Shown here piece by piece: positions 1 through 12,000 of a DNA stretch of 64,000 nucleotides. The translations under genes were made by a program, and so were the position numbers. The notes beneath the pieces were generated by a model. The model had not been told where the DNA came from. It did no database searches and saw only the letters and a program-made list of their open reading frames with translations. Positions within the stretch are counted from its first letter, which is position 1. The number at the start of each line of letters is the position of its first letter. Origin of the DNA: Micropterix aruncella (lineage: Eukaryota; Arthropoda; Insecta; Lepidoptera; Micropterigidae); NCBI GenBank assembly GCA_944548615.1, contig CALYMY010000051.1, positions 1 through 64,000 on the forward strand. Direction: 5' to 3'.

Positions 1-134
1 CAGCCAGGACTCAATTTTTTTTTCGTTTTTTCTTCTCTTGATATTACCAAAATAGTATTAACATGTCAAAAAACACAATATTTTAGCTCTCTCTATTACA
101 GTTCTTTTTTTTCATCGAAAATACAAGTTTTAGT

Positions 135-183
135 ACCGGCGTCGGGCGGGGCCAAGCGGGGCCGGGCGATGCCGAGCCGGACC
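135..183 (+). other. GC-rich CpG block of the monomer (representative)
   Basis: Forty-nine bases from ACCGGCGTCGGG to GAGCCGGACC contain nine CpG sites inside an otherwise AT-rich monomer. The CpGs are kept in almost every copy. Exceptions are few, for example CAAGTGGGG at about 1313 and 7490, and a shortened GGGCGGGCCGAG near 2870. Confidence 0.85.
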
Positions 184-184
184 T

Positions 185-226
185 GAAATGAAATGACCTA
201 CCCTCAAATTTGAAAATTTCAATTTC
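185..226 (+). other. Bulged inverted repeat (representative)
   Basis: GAAATGAAAT (185-194) can pair with ATTTCAATTTC (216-226), leaving one bulged A. The loop contains the palindrome TCAAATTTGA (204-213). In monomers of the GTCC class the partner reads ATTTAAATTTC, which removes one G-C pair. Whether the fold forms in DNA or RNA is unknown. Confidence 0.6.
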
Positions 227-302
227 ATGCCAGATCCTACCGGTGGTTTCATAAGGTTGCAACAGAAATATAGAAAAATATCTGACAAAACATATATAGA
301 AC

Positions 303-320
303 TTCTCTGCCGATAGAGAA
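303..320 (+). other. Perfect 6-bp hairpin upstream of the A box (representative)
   Basis: TTCTCT and AGAGAA flank a 6-nt GCCGAT loop. The hairpin ends 11 bases before the A-box-like motif, in the region where a Pol III transcript would start. It is kept in nearly all monomers. Two related monomers read TTCCCT (near 13431 and 19599), breaking one pair. Confidence 0.65.
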
Positions 321-331
321 AAAACGCCAAA

Positions 332-342
332 TGGCCGACGGG
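332..342 (+). promoter_or_regulatory. A-box-like internal Pol III promoter element (representative)
   Basis: TGGCCGACGGG resembles the tRNA A box TRGCNNAGYNGG with one base missing. It is present in nearly all monomers. Four monomers read GACGGCC instead, four read GGGCAC just after it, and two (22700 and 39665 area) read GGCCTACGG. Confidence 0.5.
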
Positions 343-374
343 CAAAAACACTGTTTTACAGACCAGGGTACCCG

Positions 375-385
375 GGTTCGATACC
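375..385 (+). promoter_or_regulatory. B box of the tRNA-like cassette (representative)
   Basis: GGTTCGATACC fits the B-box consensus GGTTCGANNCC at every fixed position. This is the TFIIIC-binding element of tRNA genes and tRNA-derived SINEs. It is among the most constant stretches in the array; variants are listed separately. Confidence 0.75.
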
Positions 386-399
386 CAGCCGGGACTCAA

Positions 400-416
400 T
401 TTTTTTTTCGTTTTTT
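400..416 (+). terminator. T9-CG-T6 Pol III terminator-like run (representative)
   Basis: Nine T, then CG, then six T follow the acceptor-like end. T4 or longer terminates Pol III. Run length tracks monomer class: usually 9, 10 in GCAATAG/TATAGCAC monomers, 11 where the B box reads GGTTCGAAACC, and 8 in a few (11588 and 17764 area, 53755, 56073, 61197 area). Confidence 0.6.
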
Positions 417-2304
417 CTTCTCTTGATATTACCAAAATAGTATTAACATTTCAAAAAACACAATATTTTAGCTCTCTCTATTACAGTTCTTTTTTTTTCA
501 TCGAAAATACAAGTTTTAGTACCGGCGTCGGGCGGGGCCAAGCGGGACCGGGCGATGCCGAGCCGGACCTGAAATGAAATGACCTACTCTCAAATTTGAA
601 AATTTCAATTTCATGCCAGATCCTACCGGTGGTTTCATAAGGTTGCAACAGAAATATAGAAAAATATCTGACAAAACATATATAGAACTTCTCTGCCGAT
701 AGAGAAAAAACGCCAAATGGCCGACGGGCAAAAACACTGTTTTACAGACCAGGGTACCCGGGTTCGATACCCAGCCAGGACTCAATTTTTTTTTCGTTTT
801 TTCTTCTCTTGATATTACCAAAATAGTATTAACATTTCAAAAAACACAATATTTTAGCTCTCTCTATTACAGTTCTTTTTTTTTCATCGAAAATACAAGT
901 TTTAGTACCGGCGTCGGGCGGGGCCAAGCGGGGCCGGGCGATGCCGAGCCGGACCTGAAATGAAATGACCTACTCTCAAATTTGAAAATTTCAATTTCAT
1001 GCCAGATCCTACCGGTGGTTTCATAAGGTTGCAACAGAAATATAGAAAAATATCTGACAAAACATATATAGAACTTCTCTGCCGATAGAGAAAAAACGCC
1101 AAATGGCCGACGGGCAAAAACACTGTTTTACAGACCAGGGTACCCGGGTTCGATACCCAGCCGGGACTCAATTTTTTTTTCGTTTTTTCTTCTCTTGATA
1201 TTACCAAAATAGTATTAACATTTCAAAAAACACAATATTTTAGCTCTCTCTATTACAGTTCTTTTTGTTTCATCGAAAATACAAGTTTTAGTACCGGCGT
1301 CGGGCGGGGCCAAGTGGGGCCGGGCGATGCCGAGCCGGACCTGAAATGAAATGTCCTACCCTCAAATTTGAAAATTTAAATTTCATGCCAGATCCTACCG
1401 GTGGTTTCATAAGGTTGCAACAGAAATATAGAAAAATATCTGACAAAACATATATAGAACTTCTCTGCCGATAGAGAAAAAACGCCAAATGGCCGACGGG
1501 CAAAAACACTGTTTTACAGACCAGGGTACCCGGGTTCGATACCCAGCCAGGACTCAATTTTTTTTTCGTTTTTTCTTCTCTTGATATTACCAAAATAGTA
1601 TTAACATTTCAAAAAACACAACATTTTAGCTCTCTCTATTACAGTTCTTTTTTTTTCATCGAAAATACAAGTTTTAGTACCGGCGTCGGGCGGGGCCAAG
1701 CGGGGCCGGGCGATGCCGAGCCGGACCCGAAATGAAATGTCCTACCCTCAAATTTGAAAATTTAAATTTCATGCCAGATCCTACCGGTGGTTTCATAAGG
1801 TTGCAACAGAAATATAGAAAAATATCTGACAAAACATATATAGAACTTCTCTGCCGATAGAGAAAAAACGCCAAATGGCCGACGGGCAAAAACACTGTTT
1901 TACAGACCAGGGTACCCGGGTTCGATACCCAGCCAGGACTCAATTTTTTTTTCGTTTTTTCTTCTCTTGATATTACCAAAATAGTATTAACATTTCAAAA
2001 AACACAATATTTTAGCTCTCTCTATTACAGTTCTTTTTTTTTCATCGAAAATACAAGTTTTAGTACCGGCGTCGGGCGGGGCCAAGCGGGGCCGGGCGAT
2101 GCCGAGCCGGACCTGAAATGAAATGTCCTACCCTCAAATTTGAAAATTTAAATTTCATGCCAGATCCTACCGGTGGTTTCATAAGGTTGCAATAGAAATA
2201 TAGAAAAATATCTGACAAAACATATATAGCACTTCTCTGCCGATAGAGAAAAAACGCCAAATGGCCGACGGGCAAAAACACTGTTTTACAGACCAGGGTA
2301 CCCG

Positions 2305-2315
2305 GGTTCGAAACC
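2305..2315 (+). promoter_or_regulatory. Variant B box GGTTCGAAACC linked to T11 terminator
   Basis: The two variable positions read AA instead of TA, so the consensus is still met. It recurs at 8482, 30073, 43183, 47047, 54116 and 56433, each time with the longest terminator run (11 T), showing a single founder monomer spread by block copying. Confidence 0.7.
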
Positions 2316-2761
2316 CAGCCAGGATTCAATTTTTTTTTTTCGTTTTTTCTTCTCTTGATATTACCAAAATAGTATTAACATTTCAAAAAACACAATATTT
2401 TAGCTCTCTCTATTACAGTTCTTTTTTTTTCATCGAAAATACAAGTTTTAGTACCGGCGTCGGGCGGGGCCAAGCGGGGCCGGGCGATGCCGAGCCGGAC
2501 CTGAAATGAAATGTCCTACCCTCAAATTTGAAAATTTAAATTTCATGCCAGATCCTACCGGTGGTTTCATAAGGTAGCAACAGAAATATAGAAAAATATC
2601 TGACAAAACATATATAGAACTTCTCTGCCGATAGAGAAAAAACGCCAAATGGCCGACGGGCAAAAACACTGTTTTACAGACCAGGGTACCCGGGTTCGAT
2701 ACCCAGCCAGGACTCAATTTTTTTTTCGTTATTTCTTCTCTTGATATTACCAAAATAGTAT

Positions 2762-3590
2762 TAACATTTCAAAAAACACAATATTTTAGCTCTCTCTATT
2801 ACAGTTCTTTTTTTTTCATCGAAAATACAAGTTTTAGTACCGGCGTCGGGCGGGGCCAAGCGGGGCCGGGCGGGCCGAGCCGGACCTGAAATGAAATGAC
2901 CTACTCTCAAATTTGAAAATTTCAATTTCATGCCAGATCCTACCGGTGGTTTCATAAGGTTGCAACAGAAATATAGAAAAATATCTGACAAAACATATAT
3001 AGAACTTCTCTGCCGATAGAGAAAAAACGCCAAATGGCCGACGGGCAAAAACACTGTTTTACAGACCAGGGTACCCGGGTTCGATACCCAGCCGGAACTC
3101 AATTTTTTTTTCGTTTTTTCTTCTCTTGATATTACCAAAATAGTATTAACATTTCAAAAAACACAATATTTTAGCTCTCTCTATTACAGTACTTTTTTTT
3201 TCATCGAAAATACAAGTTTAAGTACCGGCGTCGGGCGGGGCCAAGCGGGGCCGGGCGATGCCGAGCCGGACCTGAAATGAAATGACCTACCCTCAAATTT
3301 GAAAATTTCAATTTCATGCCAGATCCTACCGGTGGTTTCATAAGGTTGCAACAGAAATATAGAAAAATATCTGACAAAACATATATAGAACTTCTCTGCC
3401 GATAGAGAAAAAACGCCAAATGGCCGACGGGCAAAAACACTGTTTTACAGACCAGGGTACCCGGGTTCGATACCCAGCCGGAACTCAATTTTTTTTTCGT
3501 TTTTTCTTCTCTTGATATTACCAAAATAGTATTAACATTTCAAAAAACACAATATTTTAGCTCTCTCTATTACAGTACTTTTTTTTTCAT
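2762..3590 (+). repeat. Local pair of monomers with private variants
   Basis: Two adjacent monomers end in AGCCGGAACTC (3090 and 3476 area) and are each followed by ATTACAGTACTTTTT (3183 and 3570 area) instead of ATTACAGTTC. This points to duplication of one monomer. The first has a shortened GGGCGGGCCGAG in its CpG block. The GGAACTC end occurs once more, at about 51811. Confidence 0.75.
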
Positions 3591-6177
3591 CGAAAATACA
3601 AGTTTTAGTACCGGCGTCGGGCGGGGCCAAGCGGGGCCGGGCGATGCCGAGCCGGACCTGAAATGAAATGACCTACCCTCAAATTTGAAAATTTCAATTT
3701 CATGCCAGATCCTACCGGTGGTTTCATAAGGTTGCAACAGAAATATAGAAAAATATCTGACAAAACATATATAGAACTTCTCTGCCGATAGAGAAAAAAC
3801 GCCAAATGGCCGACGGGCAAAAACACTGTTTTACAGACCAGGGTACCCGGGTTCGATACCCAGCCAGGACTCAATTTTTTTTTCGTTTTTTCTTCTCTTG
3901 ATATTACCAAAATAGTATTAACATTTCAAAAAACACAATATTTTAGCTCTCTCTATTACAGTTCTTTTTTTTTCATCGAAAATACAAGTTTTAGTACCGG
4001 CGTCGGGCGGGGCCAAGCGGGGCCGGGCGATGCCGAGCCGGACCTGAAATGAAATGACCTACTCTCAAATTTGAAAATTTCAATTTCATGCCAGATCCTA
4101 CCGGTGGTTTCATAAGGTTGCAACAGAAATATAGAAAAATATCTGACAAAACATATATAGAACTTCTCTGCCGATAGAGAAAAAACGCCAAATGGCCGAC
4201 GGGCAAAAACACTGTTTTACAGACCAGGGTACCCGGGTTCGATACCCAGCCAGGATTCAATTTTTTTTTCGTTTTTTCTTCTCTTGATATTACCAAAATA
4301 GTATTAACATTTCAAAAAACACAATATTTTAGCTCTCTCTATTACAGTTCTTTTTTTTTCATCGAAAATACAAGTTTTAGTACCGGCGTCGGGCGGGGCC
4401 AAGCGGGGCCGGGCGATGCCGAGCCGGACCTGAAATGAAATGTCCTACCCTCAAATTTGAAAATTTAAATTTCATGCCAGATCCTACCGGTGGTTTCATA
4501 AGGTTGCAATAGAAATATAGAAAAATATCTGACAAAACATATATAGCACTTCTCTGCCGATAGAGAAAAAACGCCAAATGGCCGACGGGCAAAAACACTG
4601 TTTTACAGACCAGGGTACCCGGGTTCGATACCCAGCCAGGATTCAATTTTTTTTTTCGTTTTTTCTTCTCTTGATATTACCAAAATAGTATTAACATTTC
4701 AAAAAACACAATATTTTAGCTCTCTCTATTACAGTTCTTTTTTTTTCATCGAAAATACAAGTTTTAGTACCGGCGTCGGGCGGGGCCAAGCGGGGCCGGG
4801 CGATGCCGAGCCGGACCTGAAATGAAATGTCCTACCCTCAAATTTGAAAATTTAAATTTCATGCTAGATCCTACCGGTGGTTTCATAAGGTAGCAACAGA
4901 AATATAGAAAAATATCTGACAAAACATATATAGAACTTCTCTGCCGATAGAGAAAAAACGCCAAATGGCCGACGGGCAAAAACACTGTTTTACAGACCAG
5001 GGTACCCGGGTTCGATACCCAGCCAGGACTCAATTTTTTTTTCGTTTTTTCTTCTCTTGATATTACCAAAATAGTATTAACATTTCAAAAAACACAATAT
5101 TTTAGCTCTCTCTATTACAGTTCTTTTTTTTCAACGAAAATACAAGTTTTAGTACCGGCGTCGGGCGGGGCCAAGCGGGGCCGGGCGATGCCGAGCCGGA
5201 CCTGAAATGAAATGACCTACTCTCAAATTTGAAAATTTCAATTTCATGCCAGATCCTACCGGTGGTTTCATAAGGTTGCAACAGAAATATAGAAAAATAT
5301 CTGACAAAACATATATAGAACTTCTCTGCCGATAGAGAAAAAACGCCAAATGGCCGACGGGCAAAAACACTGTTTTACAGACCAGGGTACCCGGGTTCGA
5401 TACCCAGCCAGGATTCAATTTTTTTTTCGTTTTTTCTTCTCTTGATATTACCAAAATAGTATTAACATTTCAAAAAACACAATATTTTAGCTCTCTCTAT
5501 TACAGTTCTTTTTTTTTCATCGAAAATACAAGTTTTAGTACCGGCGTCGGGCGGGGCCAAGCGGGGCCGGGCGATGCCGAGCCGGACCTGAAATGAAATG
5601 TCCTACCCTCAAATTTGAAAATTTAAATTTCATGCCAGATCCTACCGGTGGTTTCATAAGGTTGCAATAGAAATATAGAAAAATATCTGACAAAACATAT
5701 ATAGCAGTTCTCTGCCGATAGAGAAAAAACGCCAAATGGCCGACGGGCAAAAACACTGTTTTACAGACCAGGGTACCCGGGTTCGATACCCAGCCAGGAT
5801 TCAATTTTTTTTTTCGTTTTTTCTTCTCTTGATATTACCAAAATAGTATTAACATTTCAAAAAACACAATATTTTAGCTCTCTCTATTACAGTTCTTTTT
5901 TTTTCATCGAAAATACAAGTTTTAGTACCGGCGTCGGGCGGGGCCAAGCGGGGCCGGGCGATGCCGAGCCGGACCTGAAATGAAATGTCCTACCCTCAAA
6001 TTTGAAAATTTAAATTTCATGCTAGATCCTACCGGTGGTTTCATAAGGTAGCAACAGAAATATAGAAAAATATCTGACAAAACATATATAGAACTTCTCT
6101 GCCGATAGAGAAAAAACGCCAAATGGCCGACGGGCAAAAACACTGTTTTACAGACCAGGGTACCCGGGTTCGATACC

Positions 6178-8927
6178 CAGCCAGGACTCAATTTTTTTTT
6201 CGTTTTTTCTTCTCTTGATATTACCAAAATAGTATTAACATTTCAAAAAACACAATATTTTAGCTCTCTCTATTACAGTTCTTTTTTTTCATCGAAAATA
6301 CAAGTTTTAGTACCGGCGTCGGGCGGGGCCAAGCGGGGCCGGGCGATGCCGAGCCGGACCTGAAATGAAATGACCTACCCTCAAATTTGAAAATTTCAAT
6401 TTCATGCCAGATCCTACCGGTGGTTTCATAAGGTTGCAACAGAAATATAGAAAAATATCTGACAAAACATATATAGAACTTCTCTGCCGATAGAGAAAAA
6501 ACGCCAAATGGCCGACGGGCAAAAACACTGTTTTACAGACCAGGGTACCCGGGTTCGATACCCAGCCGGGACTCAATTTTTTTTTCGTTTTTTCTTCTCT
6601 TGATATTACCAAAATAGTATTAACATTTCAAAAAACACAATATTTTAGCTCTCTCTATTACAGTTCTTTTTTTTTCATCGAAAATACAAGTTTTAGTACC
6701 GGCGTCGGGCGGGGCCAAGCGGGACCGGGCGATGCCGAGCCGGACCTGAAATGAAATGACCTACTCTCAAATTTGAAAATTTCAATTTCATGCCAGATCC
6801 TACCGGTGGTTTCATAAGGTTGCAACAGAAATATAGAAAAATATCTGACAAAACATATATAGAACTTCTCTGCCGATAGAGAAAAAACGCCAAATGGCCG
6901 ACGGGCAAAAACACTGTTTTACAGACCAGGGTACCCGGGTTCGATACCCAGCCAGGACTCAATTTTTTTTTCGTTTTTTCTTCTCTTGATATTACCAAAA
7001 TAGTATTAACATTTCAAAAAACACAATATTTTAGCTCTCTCTATTACAGTTCTTTTTTTTTCATCGAAAATACAAGTTTTAGTACCGGCGTCGGGCGGGG
7101 CCAAGCGGGGCCGGGCGATGCCGAGCCGGACCTGAAATGAAATGACCTACTCTCAAATTTGAAAATTTCAATTTCATGCCAGATCCTACCGGTGGTTTCA
7201 TAAGGTTGCAACAGAAATATAGAAAAATATCTGACAAAACATATATAGAACTTCTCTGCCGATAGAGAAAAAACGCCAAATGGCCGACGGGCAAAAACAC
7301 TGTTTTACAGACCAGGGTACCCGGGTTCGATACCCAGCCGGGACTCAATTTTTTTTTCGTTTTTTCTTCTCTTGATATTACCAAAATAGTATTAACATTT
7401 CAAAAAACACAATATTTTAGCTCTCTCTATTACAGTTCTTTTTGTTTCATCGAAAATACAAGTTTTAGTACCGGCGTCGGGCGGGGCCAAGTGGGGCCGG
7501 GCGATGCCGAGCCGGACCTGAAATGAAATGTCCTACCCTCAAATTTGAAAATTTAAATTTCATGCCAGATCCTACCGGTGGTTTCATAAGGTTGCAACAG
7601 AAATATAGAAAAATATCTGACAAAACATATATAGAACTTCTCTGCCGATAGAGAAAAAACGCCAAATGGCCGACGGGCAAAAACACTGTTTTACAGACCA
7701 GGGTACCCGGGTTCGATACCCAGCCAGGACTCAATTTTTTTTTCGTTTTTTCTTCTCTTGATATTACCAAAATAGTATTAACATTTCAAAAAACACAATA
7801 TTTTAGCTCTCTCTATTACAGTTCTTTTTTTTTCATCGAAAATACAAGTTTTAGTACCGGCGTCGGGCGGGGCCAAGCGGGGCCGGGCGATGCCGAGCCG
7901 GACCTGAAATGAAATGACCTACCCTCAAATTTGAAAATTTCAATTTCATGCCAGATCCTACCGGTGGTTTCATAAGGTTGCAACAGAAATATAGAAAAAT
8001 ATCTGACAAAACATATATAGAACTTCTCTGCCGATAGAGAAAAAACGCCAAATGGCCGACGGGCAAAAACACTGTTTTACAGACCAGGGTACCCGGGTTC
8101 GATACCCAGCCAGGACTCAATTTTTTTTTCGTTTTTTCTTCTCTTGATATTATCAAAATAGTATTAACATTTCAAAAAACACAACATTTTAGCTCTCTCT
8201 ATTACAGTTCTTTTTTTTTCATCGAAAATACAAGTTTTAGTACCGGCGTCGGGCGGGGCCAAGCGGGGCCGGGCGATGCCGAGCCGGACCCGAAATGAAA
8301 TGTCCTACCCTCAAATTTGAAAATTTAAATTTCATGCCAGATCCTACCGGTGGTTTCATAAGGTTGCAACAGAAATATAGAAAAATATCTGACAAAACAT
8401 ATATAGAACTTCTCTGCCGATAGAGAAAAAACGCCAAATGGCCGACGGGCAAAAACACTGTTTTACAGACCAGGGTACCCGGGTTCGAAACCCAGCCAGG
8501 ATTCAATTTTTTTTTTTCGTTTTTTCTTCTCTTGATATTACCAAAATAGTATTAACATTTCAAAAAACACAATATTTTAGCTCTCTCTATTACAGTTCTT
8601 TTTTTTTCATCGAAAATACAAGTTTTAGTACCGGCGTCGGGCGGGGCCAAGCGGGGCCGGGCGATGCCGAGCCGGACCTGAAATGAAATGTCCTACCCTC
8701 AAATTTGAAAATTTAAATTTCATGCCAGATCCTACCGGTGGTTTCATAAGGTAGCAACAGAAATATAGAAAAATATCTGACAAAACATATATAGAACTTC
8801 TCTGCCGATAGAGAAAAAACGCCAAATGGCCGACGGGCAAAAACACTGTTTTACAGACCAGGGTACCCGGGTTCGATACCCAGCCAGGACTCAATTTTTT
8901 TTTCGTTTTTTCTTCTCTTGATATTAC
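6178..8927 (+). repeat. Seven-monomer block, copy 2 (partner at 1-2750)
   Basis: It has the same monomer order and private variants as 1-2750. However, one monomer (7851-8236, GACC class) has been gained, and the two monomers at 1674 and 2060 are replaced by one hybrid at 8237. Confidence 0.85.
8237..8624 (+). repeat. Hybrid monomer
   Basis: Its first part has the marks of the monomer at 1674 (ACAACATTTTAG before it, GGACCCGAAATG, GCAACAG, TATAGAAC). Its end has those of the monomer at 2060 (GGTTCGAAACC, long T-run). The switch lies between about 8410 and 8490, close to the A and B boxes. Confidence 0.75.
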
Positions 8928-9084
8928 CAAAATAGTATTAACATTTCAAAAAACACAATATTTTAGCTCTCTCTATTACAGTTCTTTTTTTTTCATCGAA
9001 AATACAAGTTTTAGTACCGGCGTCGGGCGGGGCCAAGCGGGGCCGGGCGATGCCGAGCCGGACCTGAAATGAAATGACCTACTC

Positions 9085-12000
9085 TCAAATTTGAAAATTT
9101 CAATTTCATGCCAGATCCTACCGGTGGTTTCATAAGGTTGCAACAGAAATATAGAAAAATATCTGACAAAACATATATAGAACTTCTCTGCCGATAGAGA
9201 AAAAACGCCAAATGGCCGACGGGCAAAAACACTGTTTTACAGACCAGGGTACCCGGGTTCGATACCCAGCCAGGATTCAATTTTTTTTTCGTTTTTTCTT
9301 CTCTTGATATTACCAAAATAGTATTAACATTTCAAAAAACACAATATTTTAGCTCTCTCTATTACAGTTCTTTTTTTTTCATCGAAAAAACAAGTTTTAG
9401 TACCGGCGTCGGGCGGGGCCAAGCGGGGCCGGGCGATGCCGAGCCGGACCTGAAATGAAATGTCCTACCCTCAAATTTGAAAATTTAAATTTCATGCCAG
9501 ATCCTACCGGTGGTTTCATAAGGTTGCAATAGAAATATAGAAAAATATCTGACAAAACATATATAGCACTTCTCTGCCGATAGAGAAAAAACGCCAAATG
9601 GCCGACGGGCAAAAACACTGTTTTACAGACCAGGGTACCCGGGTTCGATACCCAGCCAGGATTCAATTTTTTTTTTCGTTTTTTCTTCTCTTGATATTAC
9701 CAAAATAGTATTAACATTTCAAAAAACACAATATTTTAGCTCTCTCTATTACAGTTCTTTTTTTTTCATCGAAAATACAAGTTTTAGTACCGGCGTCGGG
9801 CGGGGCCAAGCGGGGCCGGGCGATGCCGAGCCGGACCTGAAATGAAATGTCCTACCCTCAAATTTGAAAATTTAAATTTCATGCTAGATCCTACCGGTGG
9901 TTTCATAAGGTAGCAACAGAAATATAGAAAAATATCTGACAAAACATATATAGAACTTCTCTGCCGATAGAGAAAAAACGCCAAATGGCCGACGGGCAAA
10001 AACACTGTTTTACAGACCAGGGTACCCGGGTTCGATACCCAGCCAGGACTCAATTTTTTTTTCGTTTTTTCTTCTCTTGATATTACCAAAATAGTATTAA
10101 CATTTCAAAAAACACAATATTTTAGCTCTCTCTATTACAGTTCTTTTTTTTTCATCGAAAATACAAGTTTTAGTACCGGCGTCGGGCGGGGCCAAGCGGG
10201 GCCGGGCGATGCCGAGCCGGACCTGAAATGAAATGACCTACCCTCAAATTTGAAAATTTCAATTTCATGCCAGATCCTACCGGTGGTTTCATAAGGTTGC
10301 AACAGAAATATAGAAAAATATCTGACAAAACATATATAGAACTTCTCTGCCGATAGAGAAAAAACGCCAAATGGCCGACGGGCAAAAACACTGTTTTACA
10401 GACCAGGGTACCCGGGTTCGATACCCAGCCAGGACTCAATTTTTTTTTCGTTTTTTCTTCTCTTGATATTACCAAAATAGTATTAACATTTCAAAAAACA
10501 CAATATTTTAGCTCTCTCTATTACAGTTCTTTTTTTTCAACGAAAATACAAGTTTTAGTACCGGCGTCGGGCGGGGCCAAGCGGGGCCGGGCGATGCCGA
10601 GCCGGACCTGAAATGAAATGACCTACTCTCAAATTTGAAAATTTCAATTTCATGCCAGATCCTACCGGTGGTTTCATAAGGTTGCAACAGAAATATAGAA
10701 AAATATCTGACAAAACATATATAGAACTTCTCTGCCGATAGAGAAAAAACGCCAAATGGCCGACGGGCAAAAACACTGTTTTACAGACCAGGGTACCCGG
10801 GTTCGATACCCAGCCAGGATTCAATTTTTTTTTCGTTTTTTCTTCTCTTGATATTACCAAAATAGTATTAACATTTCAAAAAACACAATATTTTAGCTCT
10901 CTCTATTACAGTTCTTTTTTTTTCATCGAAAATACAAGTTTTAGTACCGGCGTCGGGCGGGGCCAAGCGGGGCCGGGCGATGCCGAGCCGGACCTGAAAT
11001 GAAATGTCCTACCCTCAAATTTGAAAATTTAAATTTCATGCCAGATCCTACCGGTGGTTTCATAAGGTTGCAATAGAAATATAGAAAAATATCTGACAAA
11101 ACATATATAGCAGTTCTCTGCCGATAGAGAAAAAACGCCAAATGGCCGACGGGCAAAAACACTGTTTTACAGACCAGGGTACCCGGGTTCGATACCCAGC
11201 CAGGATTCAATTTTTTTTTTCGTTTTTTCTTCTCTTGATATTACCAAAATAGTATTAACATTTCAAAAAACACAATATTTTAGCTCTCTCTATTACAGTT
11301 CTTTTTTTTTCATCGAAAATACAAGTTTTAGTACCGGCGTCGGGCGGGGCCAAGCGGGGCCGGGCGATGCCGAGCCGGACCTGAAATGAAATGTCCTACC
11401 CTCAAATTTGAAAATTTAAATTTCATGCTAGATCCTACCGGTGGTTTCATAAGGTAGCAACAGAAATATAGAAAAATATCTGACAAAACATATATAGAAC
11501 TTCTCTGCCGATAGAGAAAAAACGCCAAATGGCCGACGGGCAAAAACACTGTTTTACAGACCAGGGTACCCGGGTTCGATACCCAGCCAGGACTCAATTT
11601 TTTTTCGTTTTTTCTTCTCTTGATATTACCAAAATAGTATTAACATTTCAAAAAACACAATATTTTAGCTCTCTCTATTACAGTTCTTTTTTTTCATCGA
11701 AAATACAAGTTTTAGTACCGGCGTCGGGCGGGGCCAAGCGGGGCCGGGCGATGCCGAGCCGGACCTGAAATGAAATGACCTACCCTCAAATTTGAAAATT
11801 TCAATTTCATGCCAGATCCTACCGGTGGTTTCATAAGGTTGCAACAGAAATATAGAAAAATATCTGACAAAACATATATAGAACTTCTCTGCCGATAGAG
11901 AAAAAACGCCAAATGGCCGACGGGCAAAAACACTGTTTTACAGACCAGGGTACCCGGGTTCGATACCCAGCCGGGACTCAATTTTTTTTTCGTTTTTTCT

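Larger units (their letters stand above)
320..408 (+). ncRNA. tRNA-like Pol III cassette (representative; one per monomer)
   Basis: The segment looks like a decayed tRNA or the head of a tRNA-derived SINE. An A-box-like TGGCCGACGGG (332-342; class II tRNA form TGGCNNAGNGG, one base short) is followed 43 bp later by a B box matching GGTTCGANNCC exactly (375-385). CCGGG/CCCAG around TTCGATA forms a T-arm with one C-A mismatch. The next seven bases, CCGGGAC, lie where an acceptor 3' strand would be. No matching 5' acceptor strand or clean D-arm is visible, so a functional tRNA is unlikely. A run of nine T (400-408) would stop Pol III, giving an RNA of about 90 nt. The start near 320 is inferred from the usual ~12-nt distance to the A box. 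Transcription is not shown. Confidence 0.55.
131..516 (+). repeat. Representative satellite monomer (386 bp)
   Basis: This is the first complete monomer, taken from 'tagtaccggcg' to just before the next one. In order it holds a GC-rich block (135-183), a bulged hairpin (185-226), an AT-rich stretch (240-300), a 6-bp hairpin (303-320), an A-box-like motif (332-342), a B box (375-385), a T9 run (400-408) with a T6 run behind it, a 'gatattacc...gtattaac' segment containing TTAA, and a second T-run before 'catcgaaaatacaag'. The phase is arbitrary. The length is close to two nucleosome repeats, which is suggestive only. Confidence 0.95.
1..2750 (+). repeat. Seven-monomer block, copy 1 (partner at 6178-8927)
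   Basis: It matches 6178-8927 at an offset of 6177. Shared private changes include AGCGGGACCGGG (~542 and ~6720), CTTTTTGTTTCATC (~1261 and ~7438), CAAGTGGGG (~1312 and ~7489), and a GGTTCGAAACC B box (2305 and 8482). The correspondence is rearranged in the middle, around 1.6-2.3 versus 7.8-8.5 kb. Confidence 0.85.

Noticed and set aside
61..110. Splice-acceptor-like tract TAGCTCTCTCTATTACAG in each monomer
   Set aside because: A pyrimidine tract plus CAG is common by chance and there is no exon or donor to go with it.
320..395. Functional tRNA gene cluster
   Set aside because: The 3' half looks tRNA-like, but I find no 5' acceptor strand to pair with CCGGGAC, the D-arm is poor, and the anticodon arm is only a short CTG/CAG stem.
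130..435. A ~101-residue open frame on the minus strand in almost every monomer (89 or 73 residues in variants)
   Set aside because: It repeats only because the monomers are nearly identical. It runs through the tRNA-like cassette and the T-run, and its start shifts with T-run length and the 8-bp deletion. Many class-defining substitutions change the residue. No domain, and no sign of selection on the protein.
2261..2509. 66-82-residue plus-strand open frames in some monomers
   Set aside because: They appear only where T-run length happens to keep the frame open across the terminator and linker, and vanish in sister monomers. Chance frames in a satellite.
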